The notes under the pieces are model-generated. The model saw only the letters and a list, made by a program, of their open reading frames with translations. It did no database searches and was not told where the DNA came from. Position numbers and translations under genes: made by a program. Source: Roseiarcus sp963753135 (GTDB lineage Bacteria; Pseudomonadota; Alphaproteobacteria; Rhizobiales; Beijerinckiaceae). Taken from it: a DNA stretch of 64,000 nucleotides. Location of the stretch: positions 62,001 to 126,000 of the forward strand of contig CAVWBA010000026.1 of NCBI GenBank assembly GCA_963753135.1. Direction: 5' to 3'. Of this stretch, positions 56,837 to 64,000 are shown piece after piece (position 1 is the stretch's first letter; every line of letters begins with the position of its first letter).

Positions 56837-57472
56837 TCAGTCGCGGCCTGTCTCGCGCACGATTCCCGCCATGGCTCGCGCATCCTCGTCGCCCATCGCC
56901 TCAAGCCCGGCGACGACGCCAGCGCGGTCGGCGGCGCTGCGGTTCTGGCTCGTCTTCCACTTTCCCCGGATGTCGAGGATTTCGATCTCGACGCCGACGA
57001 TCGCCCGGCGCTGCATGGCGATGAAATCGGCAGGCGCGTCGCCGACCGCCCAAGGCGCTTCGCGGCGCGTTTCGAGCGCCCGGGTCAGCTCCTCGACCTG
57101 CTGGGCGAGCCAGGCGTCATCCATCAACTTCGCCCGGCCCCTCGCCTGCACCATCGTATAGTTCCAGGTCGGCACGACTTTCCCGGTCTCCCGCTTGGTC
57201 GCGTACCAGGACGGGGTGATGTAATGGTCATGGCCCTGGAAGACGATCAGCACGTCCGGCCGCTCTTGAAGATCGCGCCACTGGCCGTTGGCGCGCGCGA
57301 GATGGACCTTCAGCACGCCGAGCGTGGAGGCGCCCGCATCGAGGACGAACGGAACCGAATTGGCGAGGAGCCCCTCGCCGCCGTTGCTGATGAGCAGGCC
57401 GAAGACACGGGCTCGGATCAGCGCGTGCAGCTCCGGCAGATTTTCGTTTCGGTGAAGCGGGGGTTCGTACAA
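56837..57472 (-). CDS. FMN-binding negative transcriptional regulator (PaiB-like)
   Basis: This 211-residue protein fits the PaiB family: MYEPPLHRNENLPELHALIR at the start, the HLARANGQWRDL and YITPSWYATKRETGKVVPTW segments, then a C-terminal split-barrel flavin-type fold with LTRALETRREAPWAV. Members are named after a Bacillus sporulation/protease regulator, but their biochemical role is poorly known. The start is a TTG at 57472 with GAGG six bases upstream; no in-frame ATG gives this opening. Confidence 0.87.
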   Translation of the reverse strand: MYEPPLHRNENLPELHALIRARVFGLLISNGGEGLLANSVPFVLDAGASTLGVLKVHLARANGQWRDLQERPDVLIVFQGHDHYITPSWYATKRETGKVVPTWNYTMVQARGRAKLMDDAWLAQQVEELTRALETRREAPWAVGDAPADFIAMQRRAIVGVEIEILDIRGKWKTSQNRSAADRAGVVAGLEAMGDEDARAMAGIVRETGRD

Positions 57473-57702
57473 GGGCGGCCTCGTCGCCCTAATGTGGGCG
57501 ATGTCAAAGCGAATGTGAAGGGCGAGCGCCTTCGCCTTAGAGCCAATTGCATTGGGTGGACGCGGCCAAGCCGCGGTCGTCGATGTCGTCGACCGCAGCT
57601 GACGCGATCAACGATCGCGTTTACAGGAGCGCGATCGCCAGCTTGCCCACAGTGCGCCGCTAGCCCATTGTTGAGCATCCAATCAATCCTGAGAGCCGGC
57701 TG

Positions 57703-58887
57703 ATGAGTTCCTTCGCCCTTTTCTACGCCCCCAGCGAAACGCTAGGCTTTGTTCCGCGAAGCCTTGAGAAACTGACCGCCGTCATGGCGCATGAGGTCAA
57801 GGAGCGAAAGGCGCCGGGCGTCTCCATGCTGATCGCCCGCCACGACAGGATCGCCTACCGGGACTTCGTCGGCGCGTTGCGTCCCGGCGGCCCGCCGATG
57901 ACCGACGATGCGATCTTCCGCATCTATTCGATGACCAAGCCGATCGTTTCGGTCGCCGCGATGATGCTGGTCGAGGAGGGACGGCTCCTCATCACCGATC
58001 CGGTTTCGAAATATATCCCCGCCTTCGCCCATCTGAAGGTCGGCGTGGTCAATGGCGACAAGCTCGATCTTGCGCCGCTCAAGCGGCCGGTCACCGTCCA
58101 GGATCTCATGCGCCACACATCGGGGCTCACTTATGGCTTCACTGGGGGGTCGCCGGTCCAGAAGTTGACCAAGGCGGCGAATGTCGTGGACACTAACCGG
58201 ACGCTGGCCGAAAACGTCGAGGCAATGGCCACGCTTCCGCTCATGCATCAGCCGGGCGAAGTCTGGGAGTATGGTCTCTCCACCGATGTGCTCGCCCGCG
58301 TGCTCGAGGTCATCGAACGCGCTCCGCTCGGCGAAATCTTGCATCAGCGCCTGTTCCGCCCGCTCGACATGACCGACACCGCCTTCTATACCCCGCCAAA
58401 CAAGGTCGCGCGGCGCGCCGACCCGTTCTCGTTCGACTTCATGACCGCGGCGGGGGTGGAGGCTGGCGATTCGCTGGCGCCGCCGAAATTCGAATCCGGC
58501 GGCGGCGGCCTCCTGTCCACGCTTGCCGACTATACGCGCTTCGCCGCCATGCTGAGCTTCGGCGGCTCGATCGACGGCACGCGCATACTCGGGCCTCAAA
58601 CCCTCGCCTTCATGACGAGCGACCACCTCGGCCCGGAGGTGAAGAAAGACCACTATCTGTTGTGGCCGGGTCACGGTTTCGGCCTCGGCTTCGCGGTGCG
58701 CACCGATCCCGGAAGAGCGCCGACGGCGGGCAGCGTCGGCGAGTTCTTCTGGGGCGGCATGATGGGCACGGCCTTCTGGGTGTCGCCTCGCGACTCGCTG
58801 TTCGCGGTCCTGATGGTTCAGACGCCGGAGAACCGCGAATATTTCCGCGTGCTGTTCCGGAACCTGGTGACCGCCGCGATCGCGTGA
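57703..58887 (+). CDS. Serine hydrolase of the class C beta-lactamase / esterase family
   Basis: This 394-residue enzyme has the SxxK motif SMTK at residues 76-79 and a Tyr motif in WEYGLSTDVLARVLE (about 190). The last motif region is WPGHGFGLGFAVR and FFWGGMMGTAFWVSP. This is the EstB/beta-lactamase C superfamily, whose members are esterases, D-aminopeptidases or lipases. No signal peptide is visible, so a cytoplasmic esterase is more likely than an antibiotic-resistance enzyme. It is convergent with glyoxalase I. Confidence 0.87.
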   Translation: MSSFALFYAPSETLGFVPRSLEKLTAVMAHEVKERKAPGVSMLIARHDRIAYRDFVGALRPGGPPMTDDAIFRIYSMTKPIVSVAAMMLVEEGRLLITDPVSKYIPAFAHLKVGVVNGDKLDLAPLKRPVTVQDLMRHTSGLTYGFTGGSPVQKLTKAANVVDTNRTLAENVEAMATLPLMHQPGEVWEYGLSTDVLARVLEVIERAPLGEILHQRLFRPLDMTDTAFYTPPNKVARRADPFSFDFMTAAGVEAGDSLAPPKFESGGGGLLSTLADYTRFAAMLSFGGSIDGTRILGPQTLAFMTSDHLGPEVKKDHYLLWPGHGFGLGFAVRTDPGRAPTAGSVGEFFWGGMMGTAFWVSPRDSLFAVLMVQTPENREYFRVLFRNLVTAAIA

Positions 58888-58900
58888 GGCGGCTGTTCGC

Positions 58901-59338
58901 TCACCAGACCCCCGTATTTTGCATCGACGCCCACGGCTCGGCCGGCGCTTTCGGCTCGCCCTTCTGGATGAGCTCGATCGAGATGTTATCGGGCGTGCGA
59001 ATGAAGGCCATGTGGCCGTCGCGCGGCGGGCGGTTGATGGTGACGCCACCCTTCTGAAGCTTGGCGCAAAGCGCATAGATGTCGTCGACGGCATAGGCGA
59101 GATGGCCGAAATTACGCCCGCCTTTGTATTCCTCGGGGTCCCAGTTGTAGGTGAGCTCGACAGTCGGCTTCCGGCTCGCCTTTGCAGTTTCGACGTCGTC
59201 GGAAGCAGCAAGAAACACGAGCGTGTAGCGACCTTTCTCGTTCTCGATGCGCCGCGTCTCTGCGAAACCCATGAGCTCGAAAAACGCGATCGTCGCTTTG
59301 AGGTCCGTCACGCGGATCATCGTATGCAAATATTCCAT
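58901..59338 (-). CDS. gloA: Lactoylglutathione lyase (glyoxalase I)
   Basis: This 145-residue VOC-fold enzyme converts the methylglyoxal-glutathione hemithioacetal to lactoylglutathione. It opens MEYLHTMIRVTDLKATIAFF with the metal-ligand histidine at position 5, followed by LELTYNWDPE-like VELTYNWDPEEYKGGRNFGH and the C-terminal glutamate ligand in ISIELIQKGEP. GAGGAG precedes ATG 59338, and the upstream frame is not gene-like. It is divergent from the CDF transporter gene. Confidence 0.92.
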   Translation of the reverse strand: MEYLHTMIRVTDLKATIAFFELMGFAETRRIENEKGRYTLVFLAASDDVETAKASRKPTVELTYNWDPEEYKGGRNFGHLAYAVDDIYALCAKLQKGGVTINRPPRDGHMAFIRTPDNISIELIQKGEPKAPAEPWASMQNTGVW

Positions 59339-59416
59339 GGGCTCCTCGTCGGGGTTTGCTTCGCTAATGGCTTGGGAGCATAACGCGTCCGGCATCAAGG
59401 GGAAGCCCCCCGACAC

Positions 59417-60832
59417 ATGGACCACTCGCTTTTGGCGACAGAGCGGCGCCGTTCGGCCGGGGACCACTCGACCTTGAAGCAGCGCGCGGCGGCGGCCTCG
59501 ATCGCCGCGAGCACAATCCTGGCCGTGCTCAAGCTTGCGGCGGGCATGGCTTCCGGGTCGCTCGCGCTTTTGTCCGAAGGCGCGCATAACGCGATCGATA
59601 TCGGCGCGAGCGCGCTCACCTTCTTTGCCGTGCGCGAGGCCGATAAGCCTGCCGACGCCGATCATCCGTTTGGCCACGCCAAGATCGAGGCCGTGGCGGC
59701 GTTGGCCGAGACGGGTTTCCTCGCCCTGCTGGCGATCGTCGTCGGGATTGAAGCCATCGCGCGCATCCGCGGCGGCGATGTTCAAGTCGACGTCGGCGCT
59801 TTCGCCATCGGCGCGATCGTCTTTTCGATTGTGGTCGACATCGTGCGCTGGCGGACGCTGACCCGTGTTGCGCGGCTCACATCAAGCCATGCGCTTGCCG
59901 CAGATGCGCTACACTATTCGAGCGATCTCGTTTCGTCCGTTCTCGTCCTCATGGGCCTCGTCGCGACCCGCGCGGGCTTGCCTCACGCCGATGCGCTGGC
60001 GGCGATCGGCGTCGCCGGCTTCATCGCCGTCGCGGGCTATCGCCTGGGCCGGACGACGATCGACGCACTCGTCGACCGCGCGCCCGAAGGGCTGACCGAG
60101 GCGATCAAGAGCCTGGTCATGCACGACACCAGCGTCGCAGGGATCGAGGCGATCCGCTTGAGGCCAAGCGGGCCTAAGATCGTGGGCGACGTCATCGTCT
60201 CGGTGTCACGCACGCTGCCGCTCGAACGCGTCGCGGGGATCAAGGCGGAGCTACAATCCCGGATCGAGCGGCGGTGGCCGGAGGCCGAGCTGACCATCAC
60301 CGCCAACCCGCTTGCGCTCGACGACGAGACGATCCTCGAGCGGGTGCTGGTGATCGCCGCACGCCGCGGCCTGCCGGTGCACCATGTCACGATCCAGGAC
60401 ATCGAAGGCCGCAAGACCGTCGCCCTCGATCTCGAGGTCGACGGCGCCATGACGCTCGGCGACGCGCATCGGCTCGCCTCAGAGCTTGAAGACGAGATCG
60501 CCGGGGAGATCGGCGACGACGTCGAGGTCGAGACCCATATCGAGCCCGCCGAGCCGGAGGCAAGCGGACAACTGGCCGAGCCCGGCCTCGCCCACCGCAT
60601 CGAAGCCTCGCTCGCCGCCGCGGCGGCCGAGCAGGGGCGCGTGCGCGACATCCATGATGTACGAGTGCGTAAGACCTCCGGCGGCGTGTTCGTCCTCTTC
60701 CATTGCCGCGCCGATCCGTCGACGCCGGTCGAGACCGTCCACGAGGCCGTCGATTCGCTCGAGCGGTCGGTGCGCAAGGCGTTTCCCGAAGCGCGCCGCG
60801 TCGTAGGCCATGCGGAGCCGGCGGGGCCTTGA
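59417..60832 (+). CDS. Cation diffusion facilitator transporter with three C-terminal modules
   Basis: This 471-residue CDF metal/proton antiporter has six helices in residues 20-210. Metal ligands lie in SEGAHNAIDIG (TM2) and DALHYSSDLVSS (TM5). Usual CDF proteins end with one 80-residue cytoplasmic domain. Here three similar stretches follow: about 215-293, 297-377 and 385-468. Each has a beta strand after a VHHV/IHDV-like motif and ends near a HxEP or AEP signature. The metal (Zn, Mn, Fe, Cd or Ni) cannot be read. A small secreted His-rich protein follows on the same strand. Confidence 0.87.
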   Translation: MDHSLLATERRRSAGDHSTLKQRAAAASIAASTILAVLKLAAGMASGSLALLSEGAHNAIDIGASALTFFAVREADKPADADHPFGHAKIEAVAALAETGFLALLAIVVGIEAIARIRGGDVQVDVGAFAIGAIVFSIVVDIVRWRTLTRVARLTSSHALAADALHYSSDLVSSVLVLMGLVATRAGLPHADALAAIGVAGFIAVAGYRLGRTTIDALVDRAPEGLTEAIKSLVMHDTSVAGIEAIRLRPSGPKIVGDVIVSVSRTLPLERVAGIKAELQSRIERRWPEAELTITANPLALDDETILERVLVIAARRGLPVHHVTIQDIEGRKTVALDLEVDGAMTLGDAHRLASELEDEIAGEIGDDVEVETHIEPAEPEASGQLAEPGLAHRIEASLAAAAAEQGRVRDIHDVRVRKTSGGVFVLFHCRADPSTPVETVHEAVDSLERSVRKAFPEARRVVGHAEPAGP

Positions 60833-60920
60833 GGGGGCGCAGACGCCGACTGGACTTCGCCCGCTCGCGGTGCTTCGATGCGGGCCGTTCATGCTGGTCT
60901 TTGGCGCGAAGGCAAATCCA

Positions 60921-61271
60921 ATGCTTCGAATGACAGCGCTATTATGGGTCTTCATCGCAATGCACGGCGCCGCCGTGGCGGAGGAGGACGACAACAAGCA
61001 AGATACGGTCGAGGTCCACGGCAAGTCGCTCACGCTCAGTTGCGCCGAGTGGAAGCGCAATCAGGACGGGTCGTGGACCAACACCAGCCCGCTGCTCGTC
61101 GGGACAGATACGGTGACCAACGTGACCTTGCGCGGCGCGAAGGAAACCAATGTCCTGGAGACGAAGTGCGACGAGGGGTCGCGTCCAGTCGCCACCCCGG
61201 TGCACAGCGACGATACTATGAAACACGGAAGGCATCGGCGTCACTCCGCGGAGCCTACCGACGGAACGTAG
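60921..61271 (+). CDS. Small secreted protein with His-rich tail
   Basis: This 116-residue protein has a Sec signal (MLRMTALLWVFIAMHGAAVA, ending AVAEE). The mature part has an acidic start (EEDDNKQD), two cysteines (LSCAEW and TKCDEG) likely to form a disulfide, and a His-rich end (HSDDTMKHGRHRRHS). It begins 89 bases after the CDF transporter gene on the same strand. The charged, His-rich tail may bind metal in the periplasm. No family is recognised. Confidence 0.6.
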   Translation: MLRMTALLWVFIAMHGAAVAEEDDNKQDTVEVHGKSLTLSCAEWKRNQDGSWTNTSPLLVGTDTVTNVTLRGAKETNVLETKCDEGSRPVATPVHSDDTMKHGRHRRHSAEPTDGT

Positions 61272-61289
61272 TCTACGCGCTCGCGGCCC

Positions 61290-62189
61290 TCAGGGCTCGC
61301 GCGCCGGCGCCGCCACGATCTCCTCCAGCCTCGACAGGAAGAGTTCGAGGATCGGCGACCTGTTCGTCTTGTTGTAGGCAACGACGAGGTCGATCGTCGG
61401 CGCTTTGCCGCGCAGTGGGCGGCTGGTCACCGTCGGGGGAAGAAAATTGAGCGCATAGGCCGGCAACAGCATCACGCCGCCGGTCGAGGCGACCATCGAC
61501 ACCGCGTGGGCGAGATGGTCCACTTCGTGCGCGGGCTTGATGTCGAGCCCGGACCGCTCGAGGTAACCCGCGATCAGAGAGCGCAAGGTCGGCGCGGTGT
61601 TGGACGTCGTTATGAACGTCTCGCCGACCATTGCCCGCAAATCGATGGCCTTTCTTGAGGCCAGCCGGTGATCGCTCGGCAACACGACGACGAGCGGCTC
61701 CGTCAGCACGCGCCGGTAGGCCAGGTTTTCCGCGTGCGGCTCCGGGCGCATGAATGCGGCGTCGAGCCTGCCCCGCATCAGCTGAGCAGCCAAGTCGGGC
61801 GAATATTGGCTGGCGATGGTGAGTTTCATGTCGGGCAGTTGGTCGTGGAGGATGCGCATCGCTTTTGGCAGCCAATCGATCTCCATGCCCGTCAGGAAGC
61901 CAAGGGCGAAGGCCGGCTTGAGCGGCTCGGCGGCCCGGCGCGCCGCTTCGACCGCAGCCTCGGCCTGAGTGAGCGCGAGCCGCGCATGATCGAGAAAGGC
62001 GCGGCCCGCAGCTGTGAGTTCGACGCCGCGCACGCTGCGCCTCATCAACGGGACGCCGACCTCCGCCTCGAGGGTGCGCATCTGACGGCTGAGCGAAGGC
62101 TGCGCGGTGTGCAGCCGCTTCTCGGCCGCGACCGTCAAGCTCCCCTCGTCGGCGACGGCGACGAAATAGCGAAGATGCCGAAGCTCCAT
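61290..62189 (-). CDS. LysR family transcriptional regulator
   Basis: This 299-residue regulator opens MELRHLRYFVAVADEGSLTV with the LysR helix-turn-helix (about 1-65: VAAEKRLHTAQPSLSRQMRT), then the effector domain with IASQYSPDLAAQLMRGRLDA and VGETFITTSNTAPTLRS. ATG 62189 follows GGGAGGGGGG. It is divergent from a truncated SDR gene with about 103 bases between, so it probably controlled that oxidoreductase. Confidence 0.9.
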   Translation of the reverse strand: MELRHLRYFVAVADEGSLTVAAEKRLHTAQPSLSRQMRTLEAEVGVPLMRRSVRGVELTAAGRAFLDHARLALTQAEAAVEAARRAAEPLKPAFALGFLTGMEIDWLPKAMRILHDQLPDMKLTIASQYSPDLAAQLMRGRLDAAFMRPEPHAENLAYRRVLTEPLVVVLPSDHRLASRKAIDLRAMVGETFITTSNTAPTLRSLIAGYLERSGLDIKPAHEVDHLAHAVSMVASTGGVMLLPAYALNFLPPTVTSRPLRGKAPTIDLVVAYNKTNRSPILELFLSRLEEIVAAPAREP

Positions 62190-62292
62190 CCCCCCTCCCA
62201 TATCTCTCAGGCATGGCTGCGAGCTTATAAGGTCTTTTTCTTCGACGCTCGACAAGTCTAATGGCGCGCAACAATTTCAGGAGCAGAAACCC

Positions 62293-62787
62293 ATGAGCGA
62301 TCAAATCGTGCTGATCACGGGCGCGTTGACGGGAATTGGCCGCGCCGCCGCGCTGGCCTTCGCCAAGGAGGGCGCGAGCGTCGTCGTGTCAGGCCGCAAG
62401 GACGCCGAAGGCAAGGCGCTGGAAGCCGAGCTCCTCGCTCTCGGCGCCAAGACAGCCTTCATTCGCGCGGACGTGCGCGAGGAGAACGAGGTCCGCAATC
62501 TGATCGACAAGACGGTCGCGCGCTTCGGACGCCTCGATGTCGCGGTGAACAACGCCGGCACCGAGGGCAAGCCCGGTCCCGTGACCGAGCAGACCGCAGA
62601 GAGCTACGCCGCAACCTTCGACACCAACGTGCTCGGCACGCTGCTCAGCATGAAGCACGAGCTCAGGGTCATGCTGCCGCAAGGGTCGGGCAGCATCGTC
62701 AACATTTCTTCGACCTACGGCCAGAGGGCGTCGCCCGTTAGCCGAACCAAAGATCCTGCTCCACCCGGCGCGCCTCTGAAGGGCTGA
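62293..62787 (+). pseudogene. SDR family oxidoreductase, 3'-truncated
   Basis: The frame reads a normal SDR start: MSDQIVLITGALTGIGRAAA, NNAGTEG and SGSIVNISSTYGQRAS with the catalytic serine region. It then stops matching at about 62735. The next 17 residues (PVSRTKDPAPPGAPLKG) are unrelated and end at a stop. The YxxxK catalytic pair and the last 95 residues are missing, so the product cannot be an active enzyme. The join looks like a deletion that brought the EmrA-type gene close. Confidence 0.72.
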
Positions 62788-62854
62788 TCTCTCATCCCTC
62801 AGTCTGAGTGCGACTTTCGAGTTTCTGTCATACTGCGCTATTCAAGGAGGCGCG

Positions 62855-64000
62855 ATGACAGAAACGCAGCCGGCGAACCGCGCTTCAGCGCAAACCACCG
62901 CCACGGCCTCAGGCTGGCTCACTCGCTGGCTCTTTCCGTTTTTGCGGATCGCTTTTCTCGTCTTCGCCGCCTGGCTCGTTTGGTACACGGCTGGACACTG
63001 GGACCGCTGGACGGGCGCCGCGCGTTTCGAATCGACCGACGACGCCTTTGTGTCAGGCGACGTGACCCCGCTTTCGGCCCACGTTTCGGGCTACATCACG
63101 GAAATGCCGGTCAATGACTTCCAGACCGTGCGCAAGGGCGACCTCATCGCGGTGATCGACCCGTCCGACTATCAGGCCCAGTTCGAGCTGGCTCAGGCCA
63201 ATCTCGCCGCCGCGCAGGCGACGCTCGCCAATCTCGCCAATCAGCGGGTCGTGCAGGAAGCGCTCGTCCACCAGGCCGAGGCGACGATCGACGCGAGCGA
63301 GGCCGACGTGCTGCGCTATCAGCTCGAGGACCAGCGCCAGCGCAACCTGTTCAAGACCGGAATCGCCGGCACCCAACAGCTGGTCGAACAGGCCGACGAC
63401 AACGCGAAGAAGGCGATTGCGCAACGACGGCTGAACGAAGCCCAGCTCGACCAGCAGAAGGCGGCGCTGGCGGCGATCGACATCCAGCAAAAGCAGCTTA
63501 CCGCGCAAATCCATGCGGCTCAGGCGCAGGTTGCGCTCGCTGGCGACAATCTGCGCTATACGCGCATCCTCTCGCCCGCCGATGGTCTCGTGGGCGAGCG
63601 GCAGGTGCGGCTTGGGCAGTTCGTCAATGTCGGCACGCAAGTGATCGCGGTCCTTCCACTGCCGAACATCTGGGTCACCGCCAACTATAAAGAGACCCAG
63701 ATGACCAACATCCGGGTCGGCCAGCCGGCCCGCGTGACGGTCGACGCCTTTCCCGACCTCAAGCTCACCGGCCATGTGGACAGTTGGTCGCCGGGGACGG
63801 GCAGCACCTTCGCGCTGCTTCCGCCCGACAACGCCACCGGCAACTTCACCAAGGTGGTGCAGCGGGTTCCGGTGAAGATTGTCCTGGACCCGAATCCGTC
63901 GCTTGGATCCCTGGTGCGGCCCGGCATGTCGGTCGAGCCGACAATCGACACCGGCGCGCCCGCAGGCCAGGGCGTGGGCGCCGCCGCGAGCGCCGCCAGC
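62855..64000 (+). CDS. EmrA/HlyD-type membrane-fusion protein (partial at window edge)
   Basis: From ATG 62855 (AAGGAGG four bases upstream) the frame stays open to the window end: 382 residues visible. One membrane helix lies at about 29-47 (FLRIAFLVFAAWLVWYT). The lipoyl half STDDAFVSGDVTPLSAHVSG is the EmrA signature. A coiled coil follows (about 95-225), then YTRILSPADGLVGERQVRLG and the beta-barrel part. It would be the periplasmic adaptor of an MFS drug exporter (EmrB-like), probably encoded next. The C-terminus lies outside the window. Confidence 0.88.
   Translation, partial: MTETQPANRASAQTTATASGWLTRWLFPFLRIAFLVFAAWLVWYTAGHWDRWTGAARFESTDDAFVSGDVTPLSAHVSGYITEMPVNDFQTVRKGDLIAVIDPSDYQAQFELAQANLAAAQATLANLANQRVVQEALVHQAEATIDASEADVLRYQLEDQRQRNLFKTGIAGTQQLVEQADDNAKKAIAQRRLNEAQLDQQKAALAAIDIQQKQLTAQIHAAQAQVALAGDNLRYTRILSPADGLVGERQVRLGQFVNVGTQVIAVLPLPNIWVTANYKETQMTNIRVGQPARVTVDAFPDLKLTGHVDSWSPGTGSTFALLPPDNATGNFTKVVQRVPVKIVLDPNPSLGSLVRPGMSVEPTIDTGAPAGQGVGAAASAAS

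Overview
The window is about 64 kb of high-GC DNA with the gene content and order of a free-living alphaproteobacterium, most likely of the order Hyphomicrobiales (Rhizobiales). The signs are the rimP-nusA-ylxR-infB-rbfA-truB cluster, leuC, purA, a group III truncated haemoglobin, a PEP-CTERM protein whose anchor has the 'PEPGTWAMLI' form, NitT/TauT and ribose-type ABC operons, and molybdate import next to a sulfite dehydrogenase. The genus cannot be named from sequence reading alone. No transposase, integrase, CRISPR array, rRNA or phage structural gene was seen. It reads as ordinary chromosome carrying several gene relics.

Layout. 0-11 kb: partial membrane protein, tRNA-Val, GNAT enzyme, a gene-poor stretch with a dispersed 54-base repeat and a broken gene tail, asd, a MotA-like/OmpA-like stator pair, an alpha/beta hydrolase, typA, a frameshifted histidine phosphatase, a metallo-beta-lactamase-fold hydrolase and arfB. 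11-16.4 kb: two divergent regulator/target pairs (ArsR-type/SDR and TetR/MFS) around leuC. 16.4-24.2 kb: a NitT/TauT ABC importer, then a molybdenum block (molbindin, Mo-box-like site, modABC) running into sorAB for sulfite oxidation. 24.2-28 kb: a ribose-type sugar ABC importer. 28-39 kb: cysK, thiolase, truncated haemoglobin, a MoeB/ThiF-type E1 enzyme, an L,D-transpeptidase, a DUF2076-type protein, purA and a proline-rich membrane protein. 37.6-45.2 kb: the translation/transcription operon on the minus strand, with a promoter and an intrinsic terminator both upstream of rimP that look like an attenuator. 45.3-56 kb: acyl-CoA ligase/MarR, PEP-CTERM protein, gabD, an EmrB/QacA-type MFS pump, MAPEG and a type I secretion pair. 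56-64 kb: ohr, paiB, a serine hydrolase, glyoxalase I, a CDF metal transporter with three repeated C-terminal modules, a small secreted protein, LysR, a truncated SDR and the start of an EmrA-type adaptor.

Ten single-base frameshifts were located in otherwise complete genes, including the normally indispensable nusA and leuC. Every one is best repaired by removing one base. This one-sided pattern points to sequence or assembly error, so most 'pseudogene' entries here are probably intact genes. True relics appear to be the ImmA/IrrE-like tail (about 1.1-1.4 kb), the substrate-binding-protein tail (19.3 kb), the internally deleted Uma2 gene between rbfA and infB, and the 3'-truncated SDR at 62.3 kb.

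No clearly new multi-gene system was found. The best leads are the non-flagellar MotA/OmpA pair, the rimP leader attenuator, and the CDF transporter with triple C-terminal modules followed by a small secreted His-rich protein.
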